Shown here piece by piece: positions 9,295 to 18,072 of a DNA stretch of 64,000 bases; the first letter of the stretch is position 1, and each line of letters opens with the position of its first letter. A program made the translations under genes and the position numbers. This stretch comes from Sinomicrobium kalidii (GTDB lineage: Bacteria > Bacteroidota > Bacteroidia > Flavobacteriales > Flavobacteriaceae). Location: assembly GCF_021183825.1 (NCBI RefSeq), contig NZ_CP089211.1, positions 4,756,501 through 4,820,500 of the forward strand, written 5' to 3'. The notes beneath the pieces were generated by a model. It worked only from the letters and a program-made list of their open reading frames with translations, was not told the origin of the DNA and searched no databases.

Positions 9295-9900
9295 TTAATG
9301 GATTGCCTTTAGGTTAATATTCAATTTAATGTTTTTATGCATGATCCGGATATCCCCGGCAATATTATCACTAATATCCGAGAATAAAAAGACCGTTTGT
9401 GCATTTGCCCTGACCACTTTGACCGGGACGCCCTTATGGGTATAGTAATAGTATTTTTTGTTACATAAAACGGTTTTTAAAACCGTCCGGGTATTATTTG
9501 AATATGATTTGACAACAGGATTTTTTTCGCGGGTCAGTACCCTGAAATCCCGGGTCAGTAATTTTATTAACGGTTTTCTGTCCAGTTTATCGGGGATGTA
9601 ATGTACTTCGTGTTTGTCTTCATACAGGGATATATCGAATATCTTATTACCCATTTCCGTGGTAAAAGCTATCCGGTGATGTCTTTCCCCCAGCTTTTTA
9701 ACGATAAAAAGCCCTCCGAAAACATTATCATTAAAGGTAATACTTGCCTTGTAGATATAATCCTTGGTCGCTTCCGAGAAAAACGGATTTACAATCGTTT
9801 TTTCCCTGGTTTCCACGGGGTAGAAATGGTGTTTTTCCGGATAAGACCCGCAGGCCACCACGAGCAGCAGGCATATGCTAATTGGTAAATATCGCATCAT
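9295..9900 (-). CDS. Lipoprotein of unknown function next to lolA
   Basis: This 201-residue protein begins with a signal peptide and lipobox (LVVAC), so it should be lipid-anchored. The rest is beta-strand rich, with no catalytic motif that I recognise. It overlaps the upstream LolA gene by 23 bases. A lipoprotein translated together with a LolA-like carrier could be the LolB-like acceptor of a dedicated pathway to the outer membrane. This is inference from context, since no LolB signature is obvious. A second ATG three bases downstream is equally possible. Confidence 0.6.
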   Translation of the reverse strand: MMRYLPISICLLLVVACGSYPEKHHFYPVETREKTIVNPFFSEATKDYIYKASITFNDNVFGGLFIVKKLGERHHRIAFTTEMGNKIFDISLYEDKHEVHYIPDKLDRKPLIKLLTRDFRVLTREKNPVVKSYSNNTRTVLKTVLCNKKYYYYTHKGVPVKVVRANAQTVFLFSDISDNIAGDIRIMHKNIKLNINLKAIH

Positions 9901-10495
9901 CCAGGGGTTGGTTTACGGTCCGGTTGCTGAAAGTGATATGGGTATAGTCTCCGGAAGGTTCTGTCATTTTGATCCCGGTCACGTCTCCATTGGTGTCGAA
10001 CGTTATCAGAAAAGCGCTGATGTGTTTTTTAAAACTTTCGTCTTTCGGGGAAAAACGGACTTCATTGCGCTTTTCTTTTTTGAAATAGGTTATGGAAAAC
10101 TTATTATCATCAAACATATCGCCCCTGATACTTTTTACGATAAGGTCATTCAGTGTCCCGAACATTTTGCTCGATCCCATATCCACCTGGCTTTTTTTTC
10201 CGCTGTCGTTAATGTAGAGCATTTCATCCCTGAAAACCACAGTATATTCGAAAGGCTCCGTGTATTCCCATTTCACCTTATCCGGTGCCTTGAATGCCAG
10301 TTTTCCGCCGGAAACGATATCATTGGACAAAAAGCCAAGGTGTTTGCGCTGGGTAAAATTGCTTGTAATGGTCTTTACGGCTGTTGCCCTTTCGGATACT
10401 TTTTCCCTGAAGGAAACAGCTTCGGCAGCAGTCATTGGGGTTTGTGCCTGCAGGGTGGTTACGGTTAAAATGAGTATGTAAACAAAATTACGCAT
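9878..10495 (-). CDS. LolA-like outer membrane lipoprotein carrier protein
   Basis: This 205-residue protein has a signal peptide (ending LQAQ) and a LolA-fold body: the ITSNFTQRKHL start, the GGKLAFKAPDKVKWEY strand pair and the FDTNGDVTGIKM strand are typical of LolA family proteins in pigment clusters. It should act in the periplasm as a carrier of a lipophilic cargo. Because it is embedded in the flexirubin operon, the cargo may be the pigment itself and not general lipoproteins. It overlaps the deacetylase gene by 8 bases and the lipoprotein gene by 23. Confidence 0.8.
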   Translation of the reverse strand: MRNFVYILILTVTTLQAQTPMTAAEAVSFREKVSERATAVKTITSNFTQRKHLGFLSNDIVSGGKLAFKAPDKVKWEYTEPFEYTVVFRDEMLYINDSGKKSQVDMGSSKMFGTLNDLIVKSIRGDMFDDNKFSITYFKKEKRNEVRFSPKDESFKKHISAFLITFDTNGDVTGIKMTEPSGDYTHITFSNRTVNQPLDDAIFTN

Positions 10496-11264
10496 AGGCC
10501 TTGATGTTAAAAAGTGAATCTACGGTCACCGACTGCATATTCCGCTCCTGCATGAACGACAATAACCGTTCCAAAACGGTAACGGTTTTGGCACTGGTGT
10601 CGTGCAACAGGATAATGTCTCCTTTTTTCAGGCCGGTAGTGACCCGTTTTAAAACGGTCTCCGTATCCAGTGCCGTAGTATCCAGGGAGCGTTTGCTCCA
10701 CCCTACGGAATGTAGCCCGGTTACTTTAAGCGCTTTTCTTATATGAGGGTTGGTCACGCCATAGGCCGGTCTGTACAACCGCATGTTCAATCCGGTGAGT
10801 TCTTTTACCACTCGATTTGTTTTTTCGAGTTCGCGGGCTACCTTTTTCGAGGAAAAAAAACCAAAATAACCGGAGTGGGAATAGGTATGATTCCCTACGG
10901 AGTGACCACCGTCAATAATTTTCCGAAACAGATCGGGATGTGCCTCGATGTGTTTTCCGATGCAGAAAAATGTGGCTTTGGCCCCGGATTGCCGCAAAAG
11001 TTCCAGTATTTCAGGAGTGAATTGCGGATGAGGTCCGTCATCAAAGGTTATAGCGATCCGGTTACCGGAGACCTCCCTGTTTGAAAGTAATGATTTAACA
11101 TGGTAGTTGTATTTGATAAAAAATGAACCAATTATGGTCATGAGTAGCCATCCTATGACAATGACCGAAAAAAACCAAAGCGGAACAGGGGTAAAATATC
11201 CCGTTATGCATAGCCCTGCCAGGAGTATGATGGTCGTTATGTTAACCGTCCTGAAGTTTAACAT
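10488..11264 (-). CDS. Polysaccharide deacetylase family protein (NodB domain)
   Basis: This 258-residue protein has two N-terminal membrane helices (about residues 8 to 50) and then a NodB carbohydrate esterase 4 domain. The metal-binding motifs are visible: TFDDGPH (motif 1, about residue 74) and GNHTYSHSG (motif 2, H-x3-H). YRPAYG (motif 3) and ILLHDTS (motif 5) follow. CE4 enzymes remove acetyl groups from N-acetyl sugars or related substrates. Its role in the pigment cluster is not known. It overlaps both neighbours by 7 to 8 bases. Confidence 0.8.
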   Translation of the reverse strand: MLNFRTVNITTIILLAGLCITGYFTPVPLWFFSVIVIGWLLMTIIGSFFIKYNYHVKSLLSNREVSGNRIAITFDDGPHPQFTPEILELLRQSGAKATFFCIGKHIEAHPDLFRKIIDGGHSVGNHTYSHSGYFGFFSSKKVARELEKTNRVVKELTGLNMRLYRPAYGVTNPHIRKALKVTGLHSVGWSKRSLDTTALDTETVLKRVTTGLKKGDIILLHDTSAKTVTVLERLLSFMQERNMQSVTVDSLFNIKAYA

Positions 11265-12322
11265 CGTTTGAGCAGGATAAAACTGTGATTTTCCCCACGG
11301 TACTGGTTATACAGTAATACGGTATCATATTTGTTCGCTGTTTTGTTGTTCAACTGCACAGCTTCGGGGAGGATTTGTGTTTTGAGGATTTGGGCGGCCA
11401 GCCAGGTACCGAAGGCCGAAGCGGTATGATATTCGCCCGATAAATGTTTGTAAAATGCCTGAGCAGTATTCCGGAACGGACCGGAAGCGAGTTCATCAAA
11501 ATATAGGTCATAATCCGTATCACCGTTATTTCCAAGGATAAGAAGATCAGTATCCGAAATATCCGTATTATTTTCTTCCAAAAAGCGAAGAGCAGCTTCC
11601 GTTACTTTTTCCCGCGGTAATGTGTTGAACGTTTTGACCGATATAAGTTGGGCATAGGTCCGGTTATGTTTTTCGGAGGACAAGACAAAAAAAACAGCAC
11701 CTTCCCCGAAAACCGCTCCCGGAGTACCGGAGCCGAGAAGTTGGGAAACCCTTACCTTTTTCTTTTTTACATGGCCGATGGCCTGATGTATGGCCACGGT
11801 GTGGTCTCCCAGTTCGTCCACGCCTCCCACCAGGATATTACGGGCTTCTTCATTTTCGAGTTGTAACTGTGCATCGATCAGGGCCGATTCAAATGACACG
11901 CTGGAATGCACATAGGTAAAGTTATACCCTTTGCACTGTATTTCCAGGGCTATTTGTCCGCCTACGGTGTTATGGGTGGATTGAATAAATGAGGTTGGGG
12001 TCAGGTATTGTTCCTCATTGTCAATAATGGCCTGTACGAACTTTTCCGAATCACGTACGCATCCCAGGCCGGTTCCCGTGATAATGGCATCTACCTGCTC
12101 GATACCTGCTTCCCGAAGGGCTATTTTGGAGGCCATAATCCCCATTTTTATACCTTTGGCCATCCGCCGGGCTGCAGCAGGGGCAATGTAGTCCCTGTAG
12201 TTCGGGGATTGTGCGGGTAACACCATATTCTCATGATCGATGATCGCGTCCGGAAACCCGGAATTGTCCGATGTATTCTGGGGCGATATGGAACAGGCGC
12301 TGTTGATGTAGACCTTTTTCAC
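11258..12322 (-). CDS. Ketosynthase-like chain length factor (no catalytic Cys)
   Basis: This 354-residue protein has the thiolase fold of KAS I/II enzymes, but at the nucleophile elbow it reads YVHSSVSFES, with no Cys at the usual T-A-C-S site. It also lacks the normal HGTGT motif. This is the pattern of chain length factors, which pair with an active ketosynthase. The partner is most likely the KAS starting 60 bases upstream (12382 to 13587). Together they would set the polyene length, as in ApeC/ApeO-like pairs of aryl polyene synthases. Confidence 0.7.
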   Translation of the reverse strand: MKKVYINSACSISPQNTSDNSGFPDAIIDHENMVLPAQSPNYRDYIAPAAARRMAKGIKMGIMASKIALREAGIEQVDAIITGTGLGCVRDSEKFVQAIIDNEEQYLTPTSFIQSTHNTVGGQIALEIQCKGYNFTYVHSSVSFESALIDAQLQLENEEARNILVGGVDELGDHTVAIHQAIGHVKKKKVRVSQLLGSGTPGAVFGEGAVFFVLSSEKHNRTYAQLISVKTFNTLPREKVTEAALRFLEENNTDISDTDLLILGNNGDTDYDLYFDELASGPFRNTAQAFYKHLSGEYHTASAFGTWLAAQILKTQILPEAVQLNNKTANKYDTVLLYNQYRGENHSFILLKRC

Positions 12323-12381
12323 TTCATCTGGTTTATGGGATTATTAACGATGTACATGGCTTTCCGCATATTACCGTTTTG

Positions 12382-13587
12382 CTAAGGGGTTTTGGAAAAT
12401 ATCAGCGTGGAGCAATTACCTCCGAAACCCAGGGAATTGGACAGTACCGTTTGCAGTTCTTTACTTACTGTTTTTAACTGTGGTATGATGTCGAACTCCT
12501 TCATTTTTGTCTTGAAGTTAAGGTTCGGGTAAATAACATTATTCTGCAGCGCCATAATGCTATACACTGCTTCTATGGCCCCGGCAGCTGCCAGGGTATG
12601 CCCCGTATATGCTTTGGTGGAACTGAAATCCGGGACATTATTGCCGAAAACCCGGATGAATGCCCGTCCTTCTGACAGGTCGTTGTTTCCCGTAGCGGTT
12701 CCGTGTGCATTGATATAGTCGATTTCCCCGGGCTGCAGACCGGCTGTTTTAAGCGCTTTTTCCATCGCCAGTGTAGCACCGTCACCATTATCGGACGAAG
12801 CCGTTTGATGATAGGCGTCGTTGGCATTGCCATAGCCTTTCAGATAGGCCAGGACAGCTTTGTTTTCAGCTTTTATCACAGTATCCGATTCCAGCACAAG
12901 AAATGCAGCAGCTTCTCCCAGGTTGAGCCCTTTCCGGTTTTCGTCGAAAGGGGTACAGTAAGTGTCTGACAATATCATTAGGCTGTTAAAACCATTGATC
13001 GTGAATTTCGAGAGGCAATCGGCCCCACCCACAACAACACGGTCCAGTTTGCCCGATTTTATCAGGCGTGCCCCGAACATAATGGCGTTTGCCGCTGAAG
13101 AACAGGCCGTACTTACGGTAGTGACCAGGCTTTGTTCGATGCCCAGTTTTGCTGCTATCTTCCGGGTAGCGTCCCCGGCATGATGGCTTTCAACATACTT
13201 CTGAACAGTTTGATCTTCCAGGTAATCGTAATAATAATTTTCCGTCATGTCCATACCGCCGACGCTGGTGGCAGAGATCAATCCTGTTTTATAAGTATTT
13301 ATATCGGTAATACCTGCATTTTGCACTGCTTCACATGCCGCAATTTCTCCGAGTAATGCCGTTCTGGAATAGTTGTTGTTTTCGGGAAGTCCCAGCATTC
13401 GTTCCAGTTGGCGGTTGGTAAGAGCAATTTCTCCCACCATGATGCTGTTACGGTGTATGGTATCTATCCCGGATACCCTGGAAATACCGGCCTTCCCGGA
13501 AATAAGCGAACGGTAATTTTCTTCCGGGCCGTTTCCGATGGAAGATATAATACCCATTCCTGTTATTGCAACACTGCTGTTGTTCAT
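12382..13587 (-). CDS. Beta-ketoacyl-ACP synthase (KAS II/FabF-like)
   Basis: This 401-residue ketosynthase has the complete catalytic set: Cys162 in VSTACSSA, the first His in HGTATGNND, and the second His in YTGHTLAAAG. It condenses malonyl-ACP units onto the growing aryl polyene chain. It is followed by a Cys-less homologue (11258 to 12322) and preceded by an ACP gene 12 bases away, which is the expected set for a polyene ketosynthase, chain length factor and carrier. Confidence 0.88.
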   Translation of the reverse strand: MNNSSVAITGMGIISSIGNGPEENYRSLISGKAGISRVSGIDTIHRNSIMVGEIALTNRQLERMLGLPENNNYSRTALLGEIAACEAVQNAGITDINTYKTGLISATSVGGMDMTENYYYDYLEDQTVQKYVESHHAGDATRKIAAKLGIEQSLVTTVSTACSSAANAIMFGARLIKSGKLDRVVVGGADCLSKFTINGFNSLMILSDTYCTPFDENRKGLNLGEAAAFLVLESDTVIKAENKAVLAYLKGYGNANDAYHQTASSDNGDGATLAMEKALKTAGLQPGEIDYINAHGTATGNNDLSEGRAFIRVFGNNVPDFSSTKAYTGHTLAAAGAIEAVYSIMALQNNVIYPNLNFKTKMKEFDIIPQLKTVSKELQTVLSNSLGFGGNCSTLIFSKTP

Positions 13588-13599
13588 TAAAGAAACACC

Positions 13600-13857
13600 T
13601 TATTTTGTTCTGTGTTCGGTAATATAGGCGGCCATAGTGCTGACATTGACAAAAATGGACCGTCCTTCCTTGGGGTCTGTCAGTTTTATGCCGTAATTTT
13701 TGTCGAGCATTACGATCAGTTCCAGGGCGTCAATGGAATCCAGCCCGAGGCCGTCGCCGAAGAGTATATCGTCGTCCCCGATATCTTCTACGGAGATGTC
13801 TTCCAGATTAAGACGATTGATAATGTTTTCCTTGAGTTCACGTTTTAATTGTTCCAT
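13600..13857 (-). CDS. Acyl carrier protein (first of two)
   Basis: This 85-residue acidic helical protein has the phosphopantetheine site GLDSIDALEL; the Ser is the 4'-phosphopantetheine attachment residue. It lies 12 bases before the KAS and 3 bases after the short KAS-like gene. It probably carries the aryl polyene intermediate. A second, different carrier is at 23518 to 23760. Confidence 0.88.
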   Translation of the reverse strand: MEQLKRELKENIINRLNLEDISVEDIGDDDILFGDGLGLDSIDALELIVMLDKNYGIKLTDPKEGRSIFVNVSTMAAYITEHRTK

Positions 13858-13860
13858 AAA

Positions 13861-14478
13861 TCAGGTGTTATATAAGGTCGCTATGTTCGTTTTATTGTGT
13901 TTTATGTTCCCCTCTCGGCTGACGAGATACAGAAATGCCTCGTAATGTGCTCCGTCCAGTTCTACCCAGCCGCAAAGTGCGTTTTCCGCCTTGCCGTCAA
14001 TCAGAAGACTGTTAGCATACCCCCAAAGGTGTTCCGGATCGAACCGGTCAAAGATAAAAAAACTATTTTCAGCGTAGAGCTTGTGTTTTATGCATATCTC
14101 CCCGACACAGATATTGGGCAGGGTGTACACAAATACTGCCGGGCTGGGAAAATAATCATCCCTGTTTTGAATGGTCTGCTGATGCATTCTGTCCGTATCC
14201 AGACTTGAAGCCCTGTTGGAAAACAGGACCGCTGTATTTTCCGGGTTATCCATGTTCTCCTTTTCCCGTGTAAGCAGTATATCGGCCGCCATAAAGGCCA
14301 GTTTGCTCAGGCGGTCCATTTTAAAGAATTTCGGGTAATTGATGCTCAGGCTTTTGTAAGCGCTTTTTATAAAAGTGGAGAAATCGGGTTCATCGGTATT
14401 GTAAACTGCGGTATTGTCAAGGGTTATTGTTCCCCGGCGTATCGTACAAAAAGATTTTATGTGAAAATTGTTGTTCAT
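13861..14478 (-). CDS. Short ketosynthase-like protein without active site
   Basis: This 205-residue protein looks like the N-terminal half of a ketosynthase: FFKMDRLSKLAFMAADIL corresponds to the RMDRFSKLAL-type helix, and FVYTLPNICVGEICI to the strand before the nucleophile elbow. At the elbow it reads NSFFIFDRFD with no Cys, and it has no C-terminal catalytic His motifs. The frame is intact and it sits tightly between the ACP and another KAS, so it is a conserved short form and not a decayed gene. It may be a structural partner in the ketosynthase complex. Confidence 0.6.
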   Translation of the reverse strand: MNNNFHIKSFCTIRRGTITLDNTAVYNTDEPDFSTFIKSAYKSLSINYPKFFKMDRLSKLAFMAADILLTREKENMDNPENTAVLFSNRASSLDTDRMHQQTIQNRDDYFPSPAVFVYTLPNICVGEICIKHKLYAENSFFIFDRFDPEHLWGYANSLLIDGKAENALCGWVELDGAHYEAFLYLVSREGNIKHNKTNIATLYNT

Positions 14479-14487
14479 GGTCCGTTT

Positions 14488-15648
14488 CTATCTCTTGTCT
14501 GGTTTCTGAAAGATCACGGCAGTGTTGCATCCGCCGAAACCGGAAGCTGTTTTCAGGAATGTCCGCATTTCTTTCGGTGTGGTTTCCGTAATGACCCGGA
14601 TCGGTTGGCTTACCCCGCACTTTTCATAGCCGGGAGAAGGATAGAGCATATTTCGTTTCAGGGAATGCATTCCCACAATGGTCTCCAGTAAACCGGAAGC
14701 CCCGAGGGTATGTCCGAAATAACCTTTAAGGCTGTTGACCGGGGTATTCTCAAGCCCGAGGCGGTTAAAGGCAATGGCTTCCATTTCATCGTTATACAAA
14801 GTCCCGGTACCGTGAGCGGAGATATAATCAATATCTTCGGCCGGTATGCAAGCCTGTTTCGATGCGGATATGATGCTTCGGTATAGTCCTTCTCCGGTAC
14901 GCGATGGCCCGGAAATATGATTGGCATCATTGCAAGAACCTTCACCACGGATAAAGACTGCTTCTTCTGCAAGCTTGTCGGTGCTTCCTGTTACCAGGGC
15001 ACTTGCAGCTGCTTCACCGATGTTGATACCCGTCCTGTCCTTGTCGAACGGCCTGCAGGGTTCGGGGCTTAATGCCTGGAACGAATTAAAACCCGAAAGG
15101 GTGAACGGGGTGACAAGGTCTCCGGATACGATAAAAACATGATCGTACATCCCGTTAGAAATATAGCGTTTGGCAATGGCCACAGCGAGGATACCCGAAA
15201 CACAGGCATTGGATAAAACAATGGCGTTGTTCCGGAAACCGAAGAATTCCGCAATTTTTTTACCCAACTCACCGAGATAGGCGCGGCTTTCCGGAAACGG
15301 GCTGTCTTTTTCCAGTACATCTATATTTCCCTTGGTGGTAGCAATAATGAGCCCGGTACGTTTGCCGACCGGTATTCCGGATGCCCGGATGACAGGGGCC
15401 AGTGCGCATATCATCATTTTTTCCAGCCGGGTATGCGGCTTTTCCGGAGATGTACCGGGCCAACTCACGTACGTGTCGTTAAGGACATCCTCATCTATGA
15501 GGGAAGCATAAAAAGGCCGGGGTAAAATGTTGATGTCTTCTATCCGTTTTAGTCCCGGTACCTTGTTACCGATATTGGTTGCGACCGTTTCACTGTCGAA
15601 ACCGAGGGACGAGATGATATTGTTATGTGAAAGGTAAATATCAGTCAT
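14488..15648 (-). CDS. Beta-ketoacyl-ACP synthase (second active KAS of the block)
   Basis: Starting at the ATG at 15648 (MTDIYLSHN) gives a 386-residue ketosynthase. This ATG overlaps the stop of the thioesterase gene in the eight bases ATGACTGA. An earlier start at 15732 would run 92 bases into the thioesterase gene. The catalytic residues are Cys149 in LSNACVSG, the His in HGTGTLYND and the His in YFGHTLGASG. The DE-type chemistry is intact, so it is an active KAS that probably starts or extends the polyene or the fatty chains for the resorcinol. Confidence 0.85.
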   Translation of the reverse strand: MTDIYLSHNNIISSLGFDSETVATNIGNKVPGLKRIEDINILPRPFYASLIDEDVLNDTYVSWPGTSPEKPHTRLEKMMICALAPVIRASGIPVGKRTGLIIATTKGNIDVLEKDSPFPESRAYLGELGKKIAEFFGFRNNAIVLSNACVSGILAVAIAKRYISNGMYDHVFIVSGDLVTPFTLSGFNSFQALSPEPCRPFDKDRTGINIGEAAASALVTGSTDKLAEEAVFIRGEGSCNDANHISGPSRTGEGLYRSIISASKQACIPAEDIDYISAHGTGTLYNDEMEAIAFNRLGLENTPVNSLKGYFGHTLGASGLLETIVGMHSLKRNMLYPSPGYEKCGVSQPIRVITETTPKEMRTFLKTASGFGGCNTAVIFQKPDKR

Positions 15649-16093
15649 CCGCAAGTCCTGCTTTTTTCTTCCAGTCCATAAAAAACTGCGGGATGACAAG
15701 TGAAAGATCGCCTTCTCCCATATTGTCCACAAACACCTGTACGGTTTCCCCGGTACATACCAGTCGTTCCTGCTGGTCGTAGATCTCGTAACGGAACACT
15801 ATTTTGGCGGCCGGGCTGTCTACATAAATTGTTTTTACGGTGGCAATATCTCCGTAGCGCAGCGGAAGTTTGTGGTCTGTACCCGATTTGACTATCGGGG
15901 TAGCGTAGCCGTGTTTTTTCTGGTCCAGATAGGAGATGCCGTGATGCCTGCCAAAGGCTTCGCGTCCGTCTTCAAAATATTGAATATAGTTCCCGTGCCA
16001 TACAATACCTAACGGATCGGTTTCCACAAAACGAACCCTGATCTGTGTGGTATGGGATAGCTCTTTTGTTTTATACTGCGTTTTTCTTTTCAT
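15641..16093 (-). CDS. Acyl-CoA/ACP thioesterase, 4HBT hotdog family
   Basis: This 150-residue protein has the hotdog thioesterase signature RFVETDPLGIVWHGNYIQYF, with the catalytic Asp in the D-P-L-G-I-V-H/W-N-Y motif as in 4-hydroxybenzoyl-CoA thioesterase and YbgC. It would release an acyl chain from CoA or ACP. Thioesterases of this family are standard in aryl polyene clusters. It overlaps the ABC permease by 23 bases and the following KAS by 8. Confidence 0.85.
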   Translation of the reverse strand: MKRKTQYKTKELSHTTQIRVRFVETDPLGIVWHGNYIQYFEDGREAFGRHHGISYLDQKKHGYATPIVKSGTDHKLPLRYGDIATVKTIYVDSPAAKIVFRYEIYDQQERLVCTGETVQVFVDNMGEGDLSLVIPQFFMDWKKKAGLADD

Positions 16094-17336
16094 TATAAAT
16101 TACTGCGGTTACGGTAGTTATGGCAAAAAAGAGGAACAGCAAAGCAATTTCCGGCAGGATGTCCGAAAAAGACGCGTTCCGCAAAAATACATCGTAAAAG
16201 GCATTGAGTCCCCAGTTCATCGGTGAAATATGCGACAGGGCCTGCATAATCTCCGGCATGATGAATACGGGTACCCATACTCCGCCCAGGGCGGCAAGGA
16301 TCACGACGAGGGTGGCACCGAAAGGGGCCGATTGTTCCTGTGTGCGGGCAATAGTGCCCAGCAGAAGCCCCAGGCCTATGGCCGCAAGTCCTGCAAAAAA
16401 GATAACAACGAGGAGTAACGGCAAACGGCCGGAAACATCGAGCCGGGAAAGCCCGAGGCGGGGGAACAGGTATATGCCAACCAGCAGCATCAGTGAAAAC
16501 TGGATCAGGCATACCGCGAGGTATGTTATGGTTTTCCCGCCCAGCACGGTAGCATAAGACACGGGCTGGATACGTAGCCGGACAAAAGTTCCCTGCCCTT
16601 TTTCCTTTACAATGTTTATGGACAGGGGAACAATAATAAAAAATATGGCGAATAATGACCATGCGGGCACATTGTGTTGTACCGAATTGGGAATGTATTT
16701 CCGGCCTTCATTTCCGGGGAGTATTTCCCGGAAGGTGATAAAACTTTCGGTATCAAACAGTTTTTCGCCCGGGTCGTCACTGAGTTGTTGCTGAAAGGTC
16801 CTGTAAATGGCCGCGGTTTCTATGCGGGAGATCATTTTGTCTATCCCGTTCTTTATGTTGCCTTTAAAGGATTGTTGTACGGCGGGATCAAAATAGAGTT
16901 TTACTTCCCTCGGAGAAATGTTATTTGACGGTATACTGTCATTTTCGGCAAAGCCCATTCGGGCCATAATACCGTTTACATTCCGGTTGACCCTTTCTTC
17001 CAGGCCCGAGGTAAGTTGTTCCGGAATGATGACAGCGAGCTGGTAGTCGCCACTGAAAACCAGTGACCTGGCGGTCTCTTCAGAATTTTTATAGACGATT
17101 TCAAATGCGCCCGAGGTTTTGAGCCCTTTGAGAATGTCTTCCGAAACATGTCCGCTGTCTTTGTTGACCACCAATACCGGAATACTGGTATCGCTAACGG
17201 TTTTGAAAGTGCTGTCCTGTATCAGTGTTATGGTGACAAGAAGCACCAATGGCATGATGAACAATATGGCAATACCGCCGGGATCGCGGATGAGTAAAAG
17301 AAACTCCTTGTATGTCGATGCGATTAATTTATGCAT
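16071..17336 (-). CDS. ABC-2 type transporter permease
   Basis: This 421-residue protein has one N-terminal membrane helix (GGIAILFIMPLVLLVTI), a long extracytoplasmic domain (about residues 50 to 230) and five more helices at the C-terminal end. That is the YhgE/DrrB-like ABC-2 layout, with the family motif near MNWGLNAFYDVFLR. It overlaps the ATPase gene by 8 bases and forms an exporter with it. The likely cargo is pigment or its lipid precursor, judged by location only. Confidence 0.85.
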   Translation of the reverse strand: MHKLIASTYKEFLLLIRDPGGIAILFIMPLVLLVTITLIQDSTFKTVSDTSIPVLVVNKDSGHVSEDILKGLKTSGAFEIVYKNSEETARSLVFSGDYQLAVIIPEQLTSGLEERVNRNVNGIMARMGFAENDSIPSNNISPREVKLYFDPAVQQSFKGNIKNGIDKMISRIETAAIYRTFQQQLSDDPGEKLFDTESFITFREILPGNEGRKYIPNSVQHNVPAWSLFAIFFIIVPLSINIVKEKGQGTFVRLRIQPVSYATVLGGKTITYLAVCLIQFSLMLLVGIYLFPRLGLSRLDVSGRLPLLLVVIFFAGLAAIGLGLLLGTIARTQEQSAPFGATLVVILAALGGVWVPVFIMPEIMQALSHISPMNWGLNAFYDVFLRNASFSDILPEIALLFLFFAITTVTAVIYNEKKNAV

Positions 17337-18072
17337 GGTCCCTCAGTGCTTTTCCGGTTAAACTCAGGAAAACTTCTTCCAGGTTATGTGCCCCTTCGCA
17401 GTTTTTTATAAGCTCGCGGGGTTTTCCTTTACTGATGATCCTGCCGTGGTCTATAATGGCCACTTCCGAACACAACATTTCAGCTTCGTTCAGGTGATGG
17501 GAGGTGTAAATAATAGTGGTCCCTTTTTCGTTGAGTTCGTGCAAAAAACGGATAATGACGTTTTTGGATTGCACATCCACACCAACGGTGGGCTCATCCA
17601 GGAACAATACCTTCGGGCGGTGAAGAACCCCTGCTATCAGGTTGACCCGGCGTTTCATTCCGCCGGAAAAGGTTGCTATCTTTTTACAGGTAAAAGATGT
17701 CAGCCCCAGGTGTTCCAGGGCGGTATGTATTTTTTCGTCAAGTTCGCGGCCTTTCAGTCCGTACATGCTCCCGAAGTATCTCAGGTTTTCCACGGGAGTA
17801 AGGGAAGGGTAGAGGGCGTATTCCTGCGGTACAATACCTATCCGTTGTTTAAGCCGGTTTTTATGCTTGGTATAGTTAAGCCCGTCTATGGAAAATGACC
17901 CGGTAGTCGGTTTGATAAGGGCACACAAAATGGAGATCAGGGTGGTTTTCCCCGCGCCGTTCGGGCCGAGCAGGCCGAATATCTCCTTTTCGGCAATATC
18001 CAGGTTCAGATTGGTCAGTGAATACCGGTCTGCACCCTTATAGATTTTTGAAACGCGTTCTGTCCTTATCAT
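17329..18072 (-). CDS. ABC transporter ATP-binding protein
   Basis: This 247-residue ATPase has Walker A GPNGAGKTT (about residues 36 to 44), the signature ATFSGGMKRR, Walker B VLFLDEPTVGVD, and the H-loop His in TSHHL. It belongs to the DrrA-like drug/lipid exporter group. It overlaps the permease by 8 bases, and its start directly abuts the stop of the BtrH-like gene. Confidence 0.9.
   Translation of the reverse strand: MIRTERVSKIYKGADRYSLTNLNLDIAEKEIFGLLGPNGAGKTTLISILCALIKPTTGSFSIDGLNYTKHKNRLKQRIGIVPQEYALYPSLTPVENLRYFGSMYGLKGRELDEKIHTALEHLGLTSFTCKKIATFSGGMKRRVNLIAGVLHRPKVLFLDEPTVGVDVQSKNVIIRFLHELNEKGTTIIYTSHHLNEAEMLCSEVAIIDHGRIISKGKPRELIKNCEGAHNLEEVFLSLTGKALRDHA

Noticed and set aside
13861..14478. 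Truncated pseudogene of a ketosynthase
   Set aside because: Tight spacing on both sides (3 and 9 bases) and an intact frame argue for a real short protein.
16093..16662. A 189-codon open frame on the minus strand in another phase
   Set aside because: It overlaps the ABC permease gene in a shifted frame. The product is rich in Pro, His and Cys, and no start fits the operon spacing.
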